Below are positions 28,554-35,277 of a stretch of 64,000 nucleotides of DNA, piece after piece. Under the pieces are notes generated by a model, which did no database searches, was not told the DNA's origin, and was given only the letters and a program-made list of their open reading frames with translations. A program made the translations under genes and the position numbers. This DNA is from QHXQ01 sp036389395 (GTDB lineage: Bacteria > Acidobacteriota > Blastocatellia > Pyrinomonadales > Pyrinomonadaceae). The DNA is taken from NCBI GenBank assembly GCA_036389395.1, contig DASVPY010000117.1, forward strand, positions 1-64,000. The letters are read 5' to 3'. Position 1 is the stretch's first letter. Every line of letters begins with the position of its first letter.

Positions 28554-29015
28554 TCAGATCGGGTTCGGTGATGGGGCGATGATCCGGCCGTTGATGGTGA
28601 CGACCGGCGCTTCGATCACGATCATGCCGAGGCTCTTGATGACGATGCGCGCGTTGCTGATGATCTCGATGCCCTCCTGGCCGCTCTTGTCGTTCAGGAG
28701 CAGAATGTGGCCGGCGGCCGACTTGATCAGGCGGCGCTGCGGCGGCGAAACGCTCGCCTCCTGGGGCCACTCGCCCGGCACGTACTGCAACCCCGTCCAC
28801 AACGGCAGCCCCGTGTCGCCGCCCTCGAACTCGACCCAGACCTTGTGCCCGATGTCCGGCACGAAGAAGTGACCGTAAGGGAGCACCGGGCGCGCCCACT
28901 GCGGGTCGTCGTCCGGGAAGATGGCGGGCACGGAGACTTTCACGCGCCCCAGTTGCTCCGGGTCGAGGTTGTCCGTGACGATCCCTGAGTATTTGCCGAA
29001 GTATTTATCGGGCAT
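28554..29015 (-). CDS. OB-fold baseplate spike protein (gpV/VgrG C-part-like)
   Basis: 153 residues. The start KYSGIVTDNLDPEQLGRVKV and VPAIFPDDDPQWARPVLPYG are typical of the gp5/VgrG OB-fold, with GHKVWVEFEGGDTGLPLW. The C-terminus (GHILLLNDKSGQEGIEI and following) is a short beta-helix needle. Together with the gpD-like hub upstream it forms a split VgrG: hub and spike on separate genes, as in P2 gpD/gpV. It is 55 bases after the hub gene. No lysozyme or effector domain is fused. The needle is short, consistent with a tip protein being needed elsewhere. Confidence 0.9.
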   Translation of the reverse strand: MPDKYFGKYSGIVTDNLDPEQLGRVKVSVPAIFPDDDPQWARPVLPYGHFFVPDIGHKVWVEFEGGDTGLPLWTGLQYVPGEWPQEASVSPPQRRLIKSAAGHILLLNDKSGQEGIEIISNARIVIKSLGMIVIEAPVVTINGRIIAPSPNPI

Positions 29016-29070
29016 CGCGCCTCTTTTCTCGTAAACCAGACCCCGTTCTCGTCAACCCACAGCGCCCGCC

Positions 29071-30210
29071 TCAGCGGACGCACTTGAAGTCGGTCTTGTA
29101 GCCGTTGCTGTCGAGCTTGTGCGTGACGCTGGTGACGTACCAGTCGCCGTTGAAGCGGCTGTTCGCGCCGGTGACGGTGACGTTCGACTTGGCGCGCAGC
29201 CAGATGTTGCCGTGCGTGCTGCCGGAGGCGGTCATGCCCAGCCGGCGCGATTCGAGCGCGTCGTTCGTGGCCTCGATGTCGGCCTGATCCTGCGCGACGT
29301 GCCCGACCGCCTGGCGGCGCTTGGCCAGTTGCGCCTGCAACTCCTGCTTGCTGGCCGAGCCTTGCGCGTAGAGCGTGCGGATGCGCGGCAGGTCGCGCGC
29401 GTTGGCCTGCGCCAGCAGCGTCTCGTCCAGCGGCCAGGCGACGATCTCGGTCTGCTCCCGCTGCTGGCTCTGAATCCTGTTGCCCCTGTGATCCACGTCG
29501 TTGACTTCCTTCAGCCGATCTATGTAGCTGGTGCTGAAGCTGGGCGAGAAGCTGATCAGGTTACTCTGCGGGCCGCCGCGGTAGCTCAGGAGCAACTGCT
29601 CGGGGCGGCGCAACTTCACGATGGCGCGTTCGGGGATGAAGTAGAGTACCTCCTCGCCCGCTTCGTCGAGTTCGACGAAGCACTTGGCGTGGTGCTCCTT
29701 GGCCAAGTCTTGCAGGAAGGCCAGATCGGTCTTGCCGTCCTGGTTGATCGGGCGCTTGGCGGGCGGGTCGGGGTTCAAGCGCGCCTCGACCTTGGCGAAG
29801 CCGTTCTGCGTGCCGATCTCATGCACGATGTCGGTGATGGTGCGGTCGCGCCAGACCTTCTTCTTCTCGACGAGGCCCATCAGGATCGACTTGTCTTCGC
29901 CCTTGAGCGTCATGGAAGGTAGTCCGTCCTGCGGGTAGCTCATCTCGACCTTGGTGATCATGGCGCGCAGGACGAGCGCGTGCTGGCCCACGTCGTTGTA
30001 GCCGATGTCCACCTCGACGTAGCTGCCCTCGAACATGGCGTCGGCGTAGATCATGCGCGGGTCGGGGACGGCGAGCGAGACGTTGTCGGCCTGGCGGTCG
30101 TCCTCGACGACCGAGACCGAGCTGACCCAGGGCGTGATGTCCACGCCGCCCGCCGTCTTGATGTTCTTGTCGCCCATGACGATGTGGTAGTAGGGCGTGC
30201 GCACGTTCAT
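29071..30210 (-). CDS. gpD/gp27-like baseplate hub protein
   Basis: 379 residues from the ATG at 30210; open sequence further upstream overlaps the LysM gene. The N-terminus (MNVRTPYYHIVMGDKNIKTA) and the barrel segments (VSLAVPDPRMIYADAMFEGS) are those of phage late-control D proteins. DLAFLQDLAKEHHAKCFVEL is a hallmark helix of the family. The C-terminal TVTGANSRFNGDWYVTSVTH closes the hub. Homologues trimerise to join the tube to the spike. Gene order LysM-hub-spike matches eCIS and P2 modules. Confidence 0.92.
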   Translation of the reverse strand: MNVRTPYYHIVMGDKNIKTAGGVDITPWVSSVSVVEDDRQADNVSLAVPDPRMIYADAMFEGSYVEVDIGYNDVGQHALVLRAMITKVEMSYPQDGLPSMTLKGEDKSILMGLVEKKKVWRDRTITDIVHEIGTQNGFAKVEARLNPDPPAKRPINQDGKTDLAFLQDLAKEHHAKCFVELDEAGEEVLYFIPERAIVKLRRPEQLLLSYRGGPQSNLISFSPSFSTSYIDRLKEVNDVDHRGNRIQSQQREQTEIVAWPLDETLLAQANARDLPRIRTLYAQGSASKQELQAQLAKRRQAVGHVAQDQADIEATNDALESRRLGMTASGSTHGNIWLRAKSNVTVTGANSRFNGDWYVTSVTHKLDSNGYKTDFKCVR

Positions 30211-30230
30211 CGCGTGTGCCCTCGGTGCTC

Positions 30231-30545
30231 CTAGAATTTGCGCGCCCGCGTGGTGCGCGTCGCCGCGCCGGCCGGCGGCAGCGTCAGCTCGTCGCCGGGC
30301 TTGATGTCGAGCGGGTAGACGACCGGGTTCGCGTCGAGGATGCGCCACCAGAGCCGCTCGTTGCCGTAGAAGCGGCGCGCGAGCTGATCCAACTCCTCGC
30401 CCGCGCCGACGCGGTGGCGCGCGCGCGCGCCCGGCGGCGTGTCGGGCACGAGCCGCAGGGCGACGACGGCGCGCACCGTGCCGTCCGGCGCGCGCACGCG
30501 CAAGACCGGCAGTTTGGCGAAGCGGGAATCGGGCTTGACCGGCAT
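30231..30545 (-). CDS. LysM-domain tail protein
   Basis: 104 residues, no signal peptide. A single LysM about 42-92 (HRVGAGEELDQLARRFYGNE, RLWWRILDANPVVYPLDIKP, GDELTLPP). In contractile particles such proteins join the hub and tube (T4 gp53-like or Afp7-associated) rather than binding peptidoglycan outside. It lies 20 bases from the hub gene's start and 10 bases after the adaptor gene. Length is normal for this group. Confidence 0.9.
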   Translation of the reverse strand: MPVKPDSRFAKLPVLRVRAPDGTVRAVVALRLVPDTPPGARARHRVGAGEELDQLARRFYGNERLWWRILDANPVVYPLDIKPGDELTLPPAGAATRTTRARKF

Positions 30546-30555
30546 AACGGTTCGC

Positions 30556-31152
30556 TCAAGCGGGCGGCTCCGTGATGGTCTCGTAGGGCGAATACTCGAC
30601 GAGCGTCACGGCCACGTCGGCGCGCAGCGGCGCGAGGTTCGACGCGAACAGAGTCTCCGTCACGTTCACCTCCGTCACGATGCACTCGACGACGCGATCC
30701 TGACCCAAGCCGAACAGGCAGCGCGGCGGGCTGGTGAACTGCTGCGTGTCGCTGTAGAGCGGGATGAAGCTCGCGCCCGCCTCCGTCCAGCTCAGCGTGT
30801 TCGGCACGTCGGTGCGCGGGTACAGGAACGCGCGGTACTTGTTCAGCTCCGGCAGAATCCCCAAGTCCGGGTCGGTGTCAATCAGCGTGCGCCGCTCGAC
30901 CACCTCGTTGTCGAGGAAGCCGCCGTCGTCGCGGAACAGTCCGTCGAGGCGGACGGTGAAACTGAGCGTGCGGTCGCCGCCGCGGCTGTACTGGCGGATG
31001 GGCAACAACTGCGCGGGCGCGTTGACGGTCGCGTAGTTGACCGAGCGCTTGTCGGCGACCTGCGTCGGGTTGTACTGGAACTCGACCAGAATCTCCGGGT
31101 CGAGGCCGACGCTGCACAGGAAGCCGCGCACTGATGATCGCTGCGTTAACAT
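30556..31152 (-). CDS. contractile-injection tube-initiator/adaptor protein
   Basis: 198 residues. It contains FQYNPTQVADKRSVNYATVN, LSFTVRLDGLF and a segment IPLYSDTQQFTSPPRCLFGL, features I associate with the CIS_tube/peptidoglycan-binding adaptor proteins that come before LysM and hub genes (Afp7-like region). It probably caps the baseplate end of the inner tube. It lies 10 bases before the LysM gene and 27 after the tape measure. The start codon lacks a strong ribosome site, so coupling to the upstream gene is likely. Confidence 0.82.
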   Translation of the reverse strand: MLTQRSSVRGFLCSVGLDPEILVEFQYNPTQVADKRSVNYATVNAPAQLLPIRQYSRGGDRTLSFTVRLDGLFRDDGGFLDNEVVERRTLIDTDPDLGILPELNKYRAFLYPRTDVPNTLSWTEAGASFIPLYSDTQQFTSPPRCLFGLGQDRVVECIVTEVNVTETLFASNLAPLRADVAVTLVEYSPYETITEPPA

Positions 31153-31179
31153 CGCTTACGCCCGCCGCGCGCCCGCCGC

Positions 31180-33657
31180 TTACGCGACGGCCGGCGCGAC
31201 CACCCCCATCCGACGTTTGTCGTCCACGGCCAGCGCCGCCAGCTTCTCTTGCAGTTGGCGGACGATCTCGTCCGTGATCCCCGGCACGGCGGCCGCGTCC
31301 ATGTTCTGTGCGTTGACGGTGACGTTGATGCCGCCCGCTATGTTGACCGACTGATCCACCGCGCCGGGCGCGGCGGCCGCGCCGACGGGCGGCGCGCTGG
31401 CGGCGCTGTCGTAGGCGGCCGTCTCCGCGGTGTTGAGCACGCGCTCGCCCGCGTGCAGGAAAGCCAGCCCGTCGCCCGGCATGACGCCGCCGGTCTGGAA
31501 GCCGGGGATGCCGGGGATGCCGGGGATGCTGATGCTCGGCACTTTCGAGATCGCGTCCCACGCGGCCTTGGCGGCCGAGGCGACGGTGTTGAAGGCGGTC
31601 GTCAGGGCGTTCAGCGCGTTGGCCAGCGCGTTTAGCCCTGGCGTGGCCAAGTCGAGCGCGACGGCCATGCCGAACAGGAAGGCGGTCAGCATTGCCAGCC
31701 CGATGGCGATCTGGAACATCTCGCCGATGCTGAAGCCGGCGATGGTGCTCATCAACTGGCCCATGCTGTCCAAGACCATGCTCAGGGCGGGCAGGGCGGC
31801 GAGCGCCTCGTCGCTGAACAACCGCAACGCCAGCCCCAGCAGGCCGACGAAGATGACGATGCCGAGCAGCCCGATCCCGATCTGGATCATCTGGTCGGGC
31901 GTGAACGCCGCGATGGCCTGCGCGAGCCGGATGAGCGCGTCGAACAGCATCGCCAGCCCCGGCAACGCTTCGAGCACGTCGGCGTTAAAGAGCTTCAGGA
32001 CGAGACCCAGCAGGCCGAGGAAGATGACGATGCCCAGCAGGCCGATGCCGATCTGGATCATCTGGTCGGGCGTGAACGCCGCGATGGCTTGCGCCAGTTT
32101 GATCAGCGAGTCGAACAACTGGCCGAGACCGGGCAGCGCCGCCAACACGTCCGCGTTGAAGAGGCGCAGGACGAGACCGAGCAACCCTAAGAAGACCACG
32201 ATGCCGAGGAAGCCCAGGCCGATCTGAATCATCTGGTCGGGCGTGAACTTGGTGATGGCCGTCGCCAGCTTGATGAGCGCGTCGAAGAGTTGCGAAAGAC
32301 CGGGCAGCGCGTTCAGCACGTCGGCGTTGAAGAGGCGCAGGACTAAGCCGAGCAGGCCGAGGAAGATGACGATGCCGAGCAGGCCCAAGCCGATCTGGAT
32401 CATCTGATCGACCGAGAAGCCGGCGATGGCCTTGGCCAGTTTGATCAGACTGTCGAACAGCTTGTCGAGCTGCGGGATGACCGAGAGCACGTCCTTGTTG
32501 AAGAGGGCCAGGGCCTTCCCCAGCACGTAGACGAAGAGCGCCAGCCCGGCGAGCGCGATGACCATGCCGATGACCGTGCCGAGGTCGAAGCCCTTGAGCG
32601 CCTTGCTCAACTCGTTGACGAAGATGACGAGCACGCCGAGCGCGAGCGCGAGCAGCAGGATTTGCTTGAGGTCGAAGCCCTTGATGGCGTCGCGCAGCAG
32701 GTAGATGAAGGCGATGAGCGCGGCCAGCGCCAGGATCATGCCGAAGACGGCTTTTAAGCCGAAGCCCTCCAAGACCGCGCCCAGCAGGAAGACGAAGCCG
32801 ACCAGCACGGCCAGCGCCGCCGCCAGCAGCAGCACCGCGCCTATCCCTGCGAGCAGCATCTTCAGGATGTCGCCCCAGCCGATGTCGAAGCCGATGGTCT
32901 TCTTGATGTTGACGTTGAGATCAATCGTGCCGGTGATCTTGAGGCCCGCGCGCAGCTCGGCCAGGATGGCCGAGAGCAGCCCGACGATCTGCGCGCCGAT
33001 GGCGTCCACGCGCGCCGTCAAATTCACGATGGCCGTGTTGATGAGCGACAGCTTGGCCGAGATTTCGCCGAGCAGGCGGATGATGTCGTCGAGCTTGAGC
33101 GAGATGCCGCCGAGGTTGACGTTGAGGTTCAGGATCGCTTGCAGGATCGCGTCGAGCCGGAAGCTGATGTTGGCCGTCAGGTTCAGGACGGCGTTGAGGA
33201 TCAGTTGCAGCGTCAGGTTGATGTTGGCCGTCAGGTTGAGCGTGGCGCGGGTGTTGAAGTTGATGTCGCCGAGCTTGATGTTCACCTCACGTATCTCGGT
33301 CAGTATCTGGACGACGAACTGCTGGATCGTGATGTTGGTCGTGTTGTTCTGCCGGAACCAGTCGTGCAGCTTGAGGAAGATCAGGACGAGGAAGGCGAAG
33401 CTGCCGGCGGCCATCAGTTCGAGGAAGTCGAGGTTGAGCACCTGCACGGTGAACACGTCGGGGCGCAGGCCCCTGATGTTCTGCATGGCGTTCATGACGG
33501 CGGTCATGGTCTGGAAGCCGAGGCGCGAGAGCTGGTCGCCGCGCCGGCGCATGATCTCGTTCATGTCGCGCAGCATGGGCGTCATGGCGTCGGTCATCTG
33601 CTGCCCCATGGTGCGCATGTCGGGCGGCGTGAAGATCATGGGCATCATGTTGTCCAT
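31180..33657 (-). CDS. tape-measure-like protein with two internal repeat arrays
   Basis: 825 residues. The N-terminus is Met-rich and helical (DMNEIMRRRGDQLSRLGFQT) with a hydrophobic segment about 80-96. About 140-250 is a leucine/asparagine heptad-like region (LNLTANINLTLQLILNAVLN). Three 29-residue repeats at 298-384 are followed by four conserved and one decayed 57-residue repeats at 385-669, each with the word FTPDQMIQIG or a variant and a strongly hydrophobic segment. The C-terminus has a typical tape-measure end (GIPGIPGFQTGG, VMPGDGLAFLHAGERVL). A tape measure sets tail length; repeat copy number could therefore tune particle length. The position directly after the chaperone pair supports this. 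Confidence 0.85.
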   Translation of the reverse strand: MDNMMPMIFTPPDMRTMGQQMTDAMTPMLRDMNEIMRRRGDQLSRLGFQTMTAVMNAMQNIRGLRPDVFTVQVLNLDFLELMAAGSFAFLVLIFLKLHDWFRQNNTTNITIQQFVVQILTEIREVNIKLGDINFNTRATLNLTANINLTLQLILNAVLNLTANISFRLDAILQAILNLNVNLGGISLKLDDIIRLLGEISAKLSLINTAIVNLTARVDAIGAQIVGLLSAILAELRAGLKITGTIDLNVNIKKTIGFDIGWGDILKMLLAGIGAVLLLAAALAVLVGFVFLLGAVLEGFGLKAVFGMILALAALIAFIYLLRDAIKGFDLKQILLLALALGVLVIFVNELSKALKGFDLGTVIGMVIALAGLALFVYVLGKALALFNKDVLSVIPQLDKLFDSLIKLAKAIAGFSVDQMIQIGLGLLGIVIFLGLLGLVLRLFNADVLNALPGLSQLFDALIKLATAITKFTPDQMIQIGLGFLGIVVFLGLLGLVLRLFNADVLAALPGLGQLFDSLIKLAQAIAAFTPDQMIQIGIGLLGIVIFLGLLGLVLKLFNADVLEALPGLAMLFDALIRLAQAIAAFTPDQMIQIGIGLLGIVIFVGLLGLALRLFSDEALAALPALSMVLDSMGQLMSTIAGFSIGEMFQIAIGLAMLTAFLFGMAVALDLATPGLNALANALNALTTAFNTVASAAKAAWDAISKVPSISIPGIPGIPGFQTGGVMPGDGLAFLHAGERVLNTAETAAYDSAASAPPVGAAAAPGAVDQSVNIAGGINVTVNAQNMDAAAVPGITDEIVRQLQEKLAALAVDDKRRMGVVAPAVA
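31822..32505 (-). repeat. four tandem 171-bp coding repeats
   Basis: Residues 385-441, 442-498, 499-555 and 556-612 of the tape-measure-like protein, each 57 residues. They share the frame LFNADVL, ALPGL, LFDALIKLA, FTPDQMIQIG and FLGLLGLVL. A fifth decayed copy covers 31651-31821. DNA identity between copies is visibly high, so unequal crossover could change copy number. Confidence 0.9.
32506..32766 (-). repeat. three tandem 87-bp coding repeats
   Basis: Residues 298-326, 327-355 and 356-384 of the tape-measure-like protein. Each unit starts GFGL or GFDL, runs through a hydrophobic stretch, and ends in an Ala-Leu/Ile-Lys helix end. They are more diverged than the 171-bp repeats that follow directly. 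Confidence 0.8.
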
Positions 33658-33707
33658 CGTGCCTGTCCTCGCTCACCCTCTCCGCTGCCTGACCTTAAGC
33701 CGCCGCC

Positions 33708-33899
33708 TCACGCGCTCGTGCGCCGGCGCGCGCGCTGCACTTCCTCGTTCTGCGTCTCCAACGTCTCGTTGAGCATTCGGACGAAGCGGCGGCGCTCGGC
33801 CGTCGCCAGCCCCATCACCTCGTCGTGGCCCCAGTGCAGGTGGTAGCTCAGAAAAAAGACCTCTTGCCGGAGTTGTTCTTCGCTTCCTGCCGCACCGTA
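33708..33899 (-). CDS. -1-frame DUF6760-like tail chaperone extension (no start codon of its own)
   Basis: 63 codons from the TAC at 33899 to TGA at 33708-33710. The peptide includes EEQLRQEVFFLSYHLHWGHD and ATAERRRFVRMLNETLE. I associate this helical pattern (LYxEVxFLAYHxHW, then RERRRW) with the small DUF6760 proteins of tail-like clusters. The frame has no ATG, GTG or TTG before the conserved part, and upstream it runs inside the chaperone gene. It is entered exactly by a -1 slip at the T7 run (33899-33905) or at the later slippery site before the chaperone stop. So it is most simply the C-terminal part of a frameshifted long form, as in lambda gpG/gpGT. A sequencing undercall of one T would also explain it. 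Confidence 0.72.
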   Translation of the reverse strand, partial: YGAAGSEEQLRQEVFFLSYHLHWGHDEVMGLATAERRRFVRMLNETLETQNEEVQRARRRTSA

Positions 33900-34654
33900 A
33901 AAAAACCGGTCAAGTCCAGGGTCGTCTGGAAGGGCCGGCCGCAGCCTTCGCAGTCCACCTCGCGGCCCAAGTCCACGCCCGGCGCGTCGGCGCGGAAGGC
34001 GCGCTCGATGCGCGCACGGTCGCCCAGGGTCAGCTCCGTCATGATCTTCGTGCCGAGCGCCTCGCGCCGGTTCGCGGGCATATCGCCCATGGCCACGAGG
34101 CAGCGCGTCAGCAGCGCGTTCATGCCGCGCGACGGGTTCTCTTTGACGATGGAGGCGATCTTCTCCTCGTCCGCGCCGACGGGCAGGCGGAAGACCATCG
34201 TGCTGTAGAGTTCGCCGTTCTTGTCCTCCCAGCCGTCTTCGAGTTCGACGACGATCTCTTTGCGCGCGTCGTCTAGCTGGCGCACGGGCAGCTCGTCCAG
34301 GTCTTGCAGGGTGCGCGTGACTTCGCCGCAGATGGGGCAGACGTAAGAGGCTTGCAGCTCCGTGCCGAAGGTGATCTTGCGCAGTTCCAGCAGCAGGTAG
34401 TTGCGGTCGGGCGAGGTGAGCTGCGAGACGACGTGGCGCTGGACGGGCTTCAGCTCGCCGAGCTGGCGCAGGCAGCAGGTGAGCAGCTCCGTGACCATCG
34501 CGCCGCCGTTGTGGCGCAGCTTCTTGTCGGCCAGGATGGCCTCCTCGTGCCCCGTCATCTTGCGCAGGACGGCGCGGCGGTGGACGCGCCCGTCCTCGTC
34601 CACGTAGCCGACCGGCAGCTCGAACTCGAATTCGCGGACAGTCCTGTTCTCCAT
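33848..34654 (-). CDS. gp26-like tail assembly chaperone (0-frame product)
   Basis: 268 residues from the ATG at 34654 (GAGGGAG upstream). It opens with FEFELPVGYVDEDGRVHRRA, characteristic of the T4 gp26-like baseplate/tail assembly proteins of these clusters. Two Cys pairs, CPICG in the middle and CEGCG near the C-terminus, suggest a split zinc ribbon. The last 16 residues after the T7 run (TVRQEAKNNSGKRSFF) are unlike anything conserved and end at TGA 33848-33850, while the -1 frame continues with a conserved-looking domain. The gene lies between the tube and the tape measure, where phage tail chaperones sit. Likely cytoplasmic and absent from the mature particle. Confidence 0.85.
   Translation of the reverse strand: MENRTVREFEFELPVGYVDEDGRVHRRAVLRKMTGHEEAILADKKLRHNGGAMVTELLTCCLRQLGELKPVQRHVVSQLTSPDRNYLLLELRKITFGTELQASYVCPICGEVTRTLQDLDELPVRQLDDARKEIVVELEDGWEDKNGELYSTMVFRLPVGADEEKIASIVKENPSRGMNALLTRCLVAMGDMPANRREALGTKIMTELTLGDRARIERAFRADAPGVDLGREVDCEGCGRPFQTTLDLTGFFTVRQEAKNNSGKRSFF
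33899..33905 (-). promoter_or_regulatory. T7 slippery heptamer, candidate -1 ribosomal frameshift site
   Basis: In the chaperone frame the codons read GGT TTT TTT ACG, giving the heptamer T_TTT_TTT. A -1 slip continues in the open frame that encodes the 63-residue extension. A second heptamer, T_TTT_TTC at about 33851-33857, lies directly before the 0-frame TGA and would enter the same frame. Confidence 0.6.
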
Positions 34655-34787
34655 AACACTCCCTCTCGGTGCTCGCGCCCGCCGGGGCGCGCGGCGCAAG
34701 CGCCCTCTCGCCCGGCGGCGGCGCGGATTGATCGACCCGGCGCGCGCGCCGTGTGCCGCGCGCGCGACAAGCTCACGGCGGCGGCCT

Positions 34788-35249
34788 TTAGCCCACGCGC
34801 TCCAGCCCGTTGTGCTCGATCTCCAACGTCTGCTTGAAGAGGTTGGTCGAGGCCGCTTCGAGGTCGGCGAACTTCGACGACTTGACCCAGCCCTCGTAGA
34901 AGGCGAAGCGCAAGACCTCTTGGCCGTTCTCCAGCTTGATGATGGCCCCGTTGCGGCGCACCGACGAGCCGCCGCTCGGGCCGTTGAGTTGGAACATCTC
35001 GCTGAACCAGTTGCGGAAGAAGGCGTCGAAGAACGTGCCGTCCATGTTGCGCTCGATGACCAGCGTGTCGAACTTGACGATGCCGCTGGCGATCTTGCGC
35101 ACGAAGGGCGAGCCGCCGTCGCTCTGCTCGATGGTGTCGGTCATGCCCTCGTTCAGCCCCGTCACCTTCGTCACGGGGCAGCGCACGCCCTCGATCTCGA
35201 CGACGAACCCGTGCGTGCGGTACGACTCGGCGAATGTCAGTTCTGCCAT
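34788..35249 (-). CDS. inner tail tube protein (T4 gp19-like)
   Basis: 153 residues with a strong GGAGG site. The pattern YRTHGFVVEIEGVRCPVTKV, then VTGLNEGMTDTIEQSDGG, IVKFDTLVIERNMDGTFFDAFFRNW and a C-terminal EGWVKSSKFADLEAAS is the gp19/tube family shared by T4, R-pyocin-like and eCIS tubes. Hexamers stack to form the channel through which cargo is moved. Placed right after the two sheath genes and before the chaperone. Only one tube gene is present for two sheaths. Confidence 0.95.
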   Translation of the reverse strand: MAELTFAESYRTHGFVVEIEGVRCPVTKVTGLNEGMTDTIEQSDGGSPFVRKIASGIVKFDTLVIERNMDGTFFDAFFRNWFSEMFQLNGPSGGSSVRRNGAIIKLENGQEVLRFAFYEGWVKSSKFADLEAASTNLFKQTLEIEHNGLERVG

Positions 35250-35277
35250 GTTGAACCTCCGTTAGTTCAGTCCGCGC

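Noticed and set aside
31651..32766. Possible CRISPR array because of regular repeats.
   Set aside because: Units are 171 and 87 bp, contiguous, in frame and protein-coding; there are no short repeats with unique spacers.
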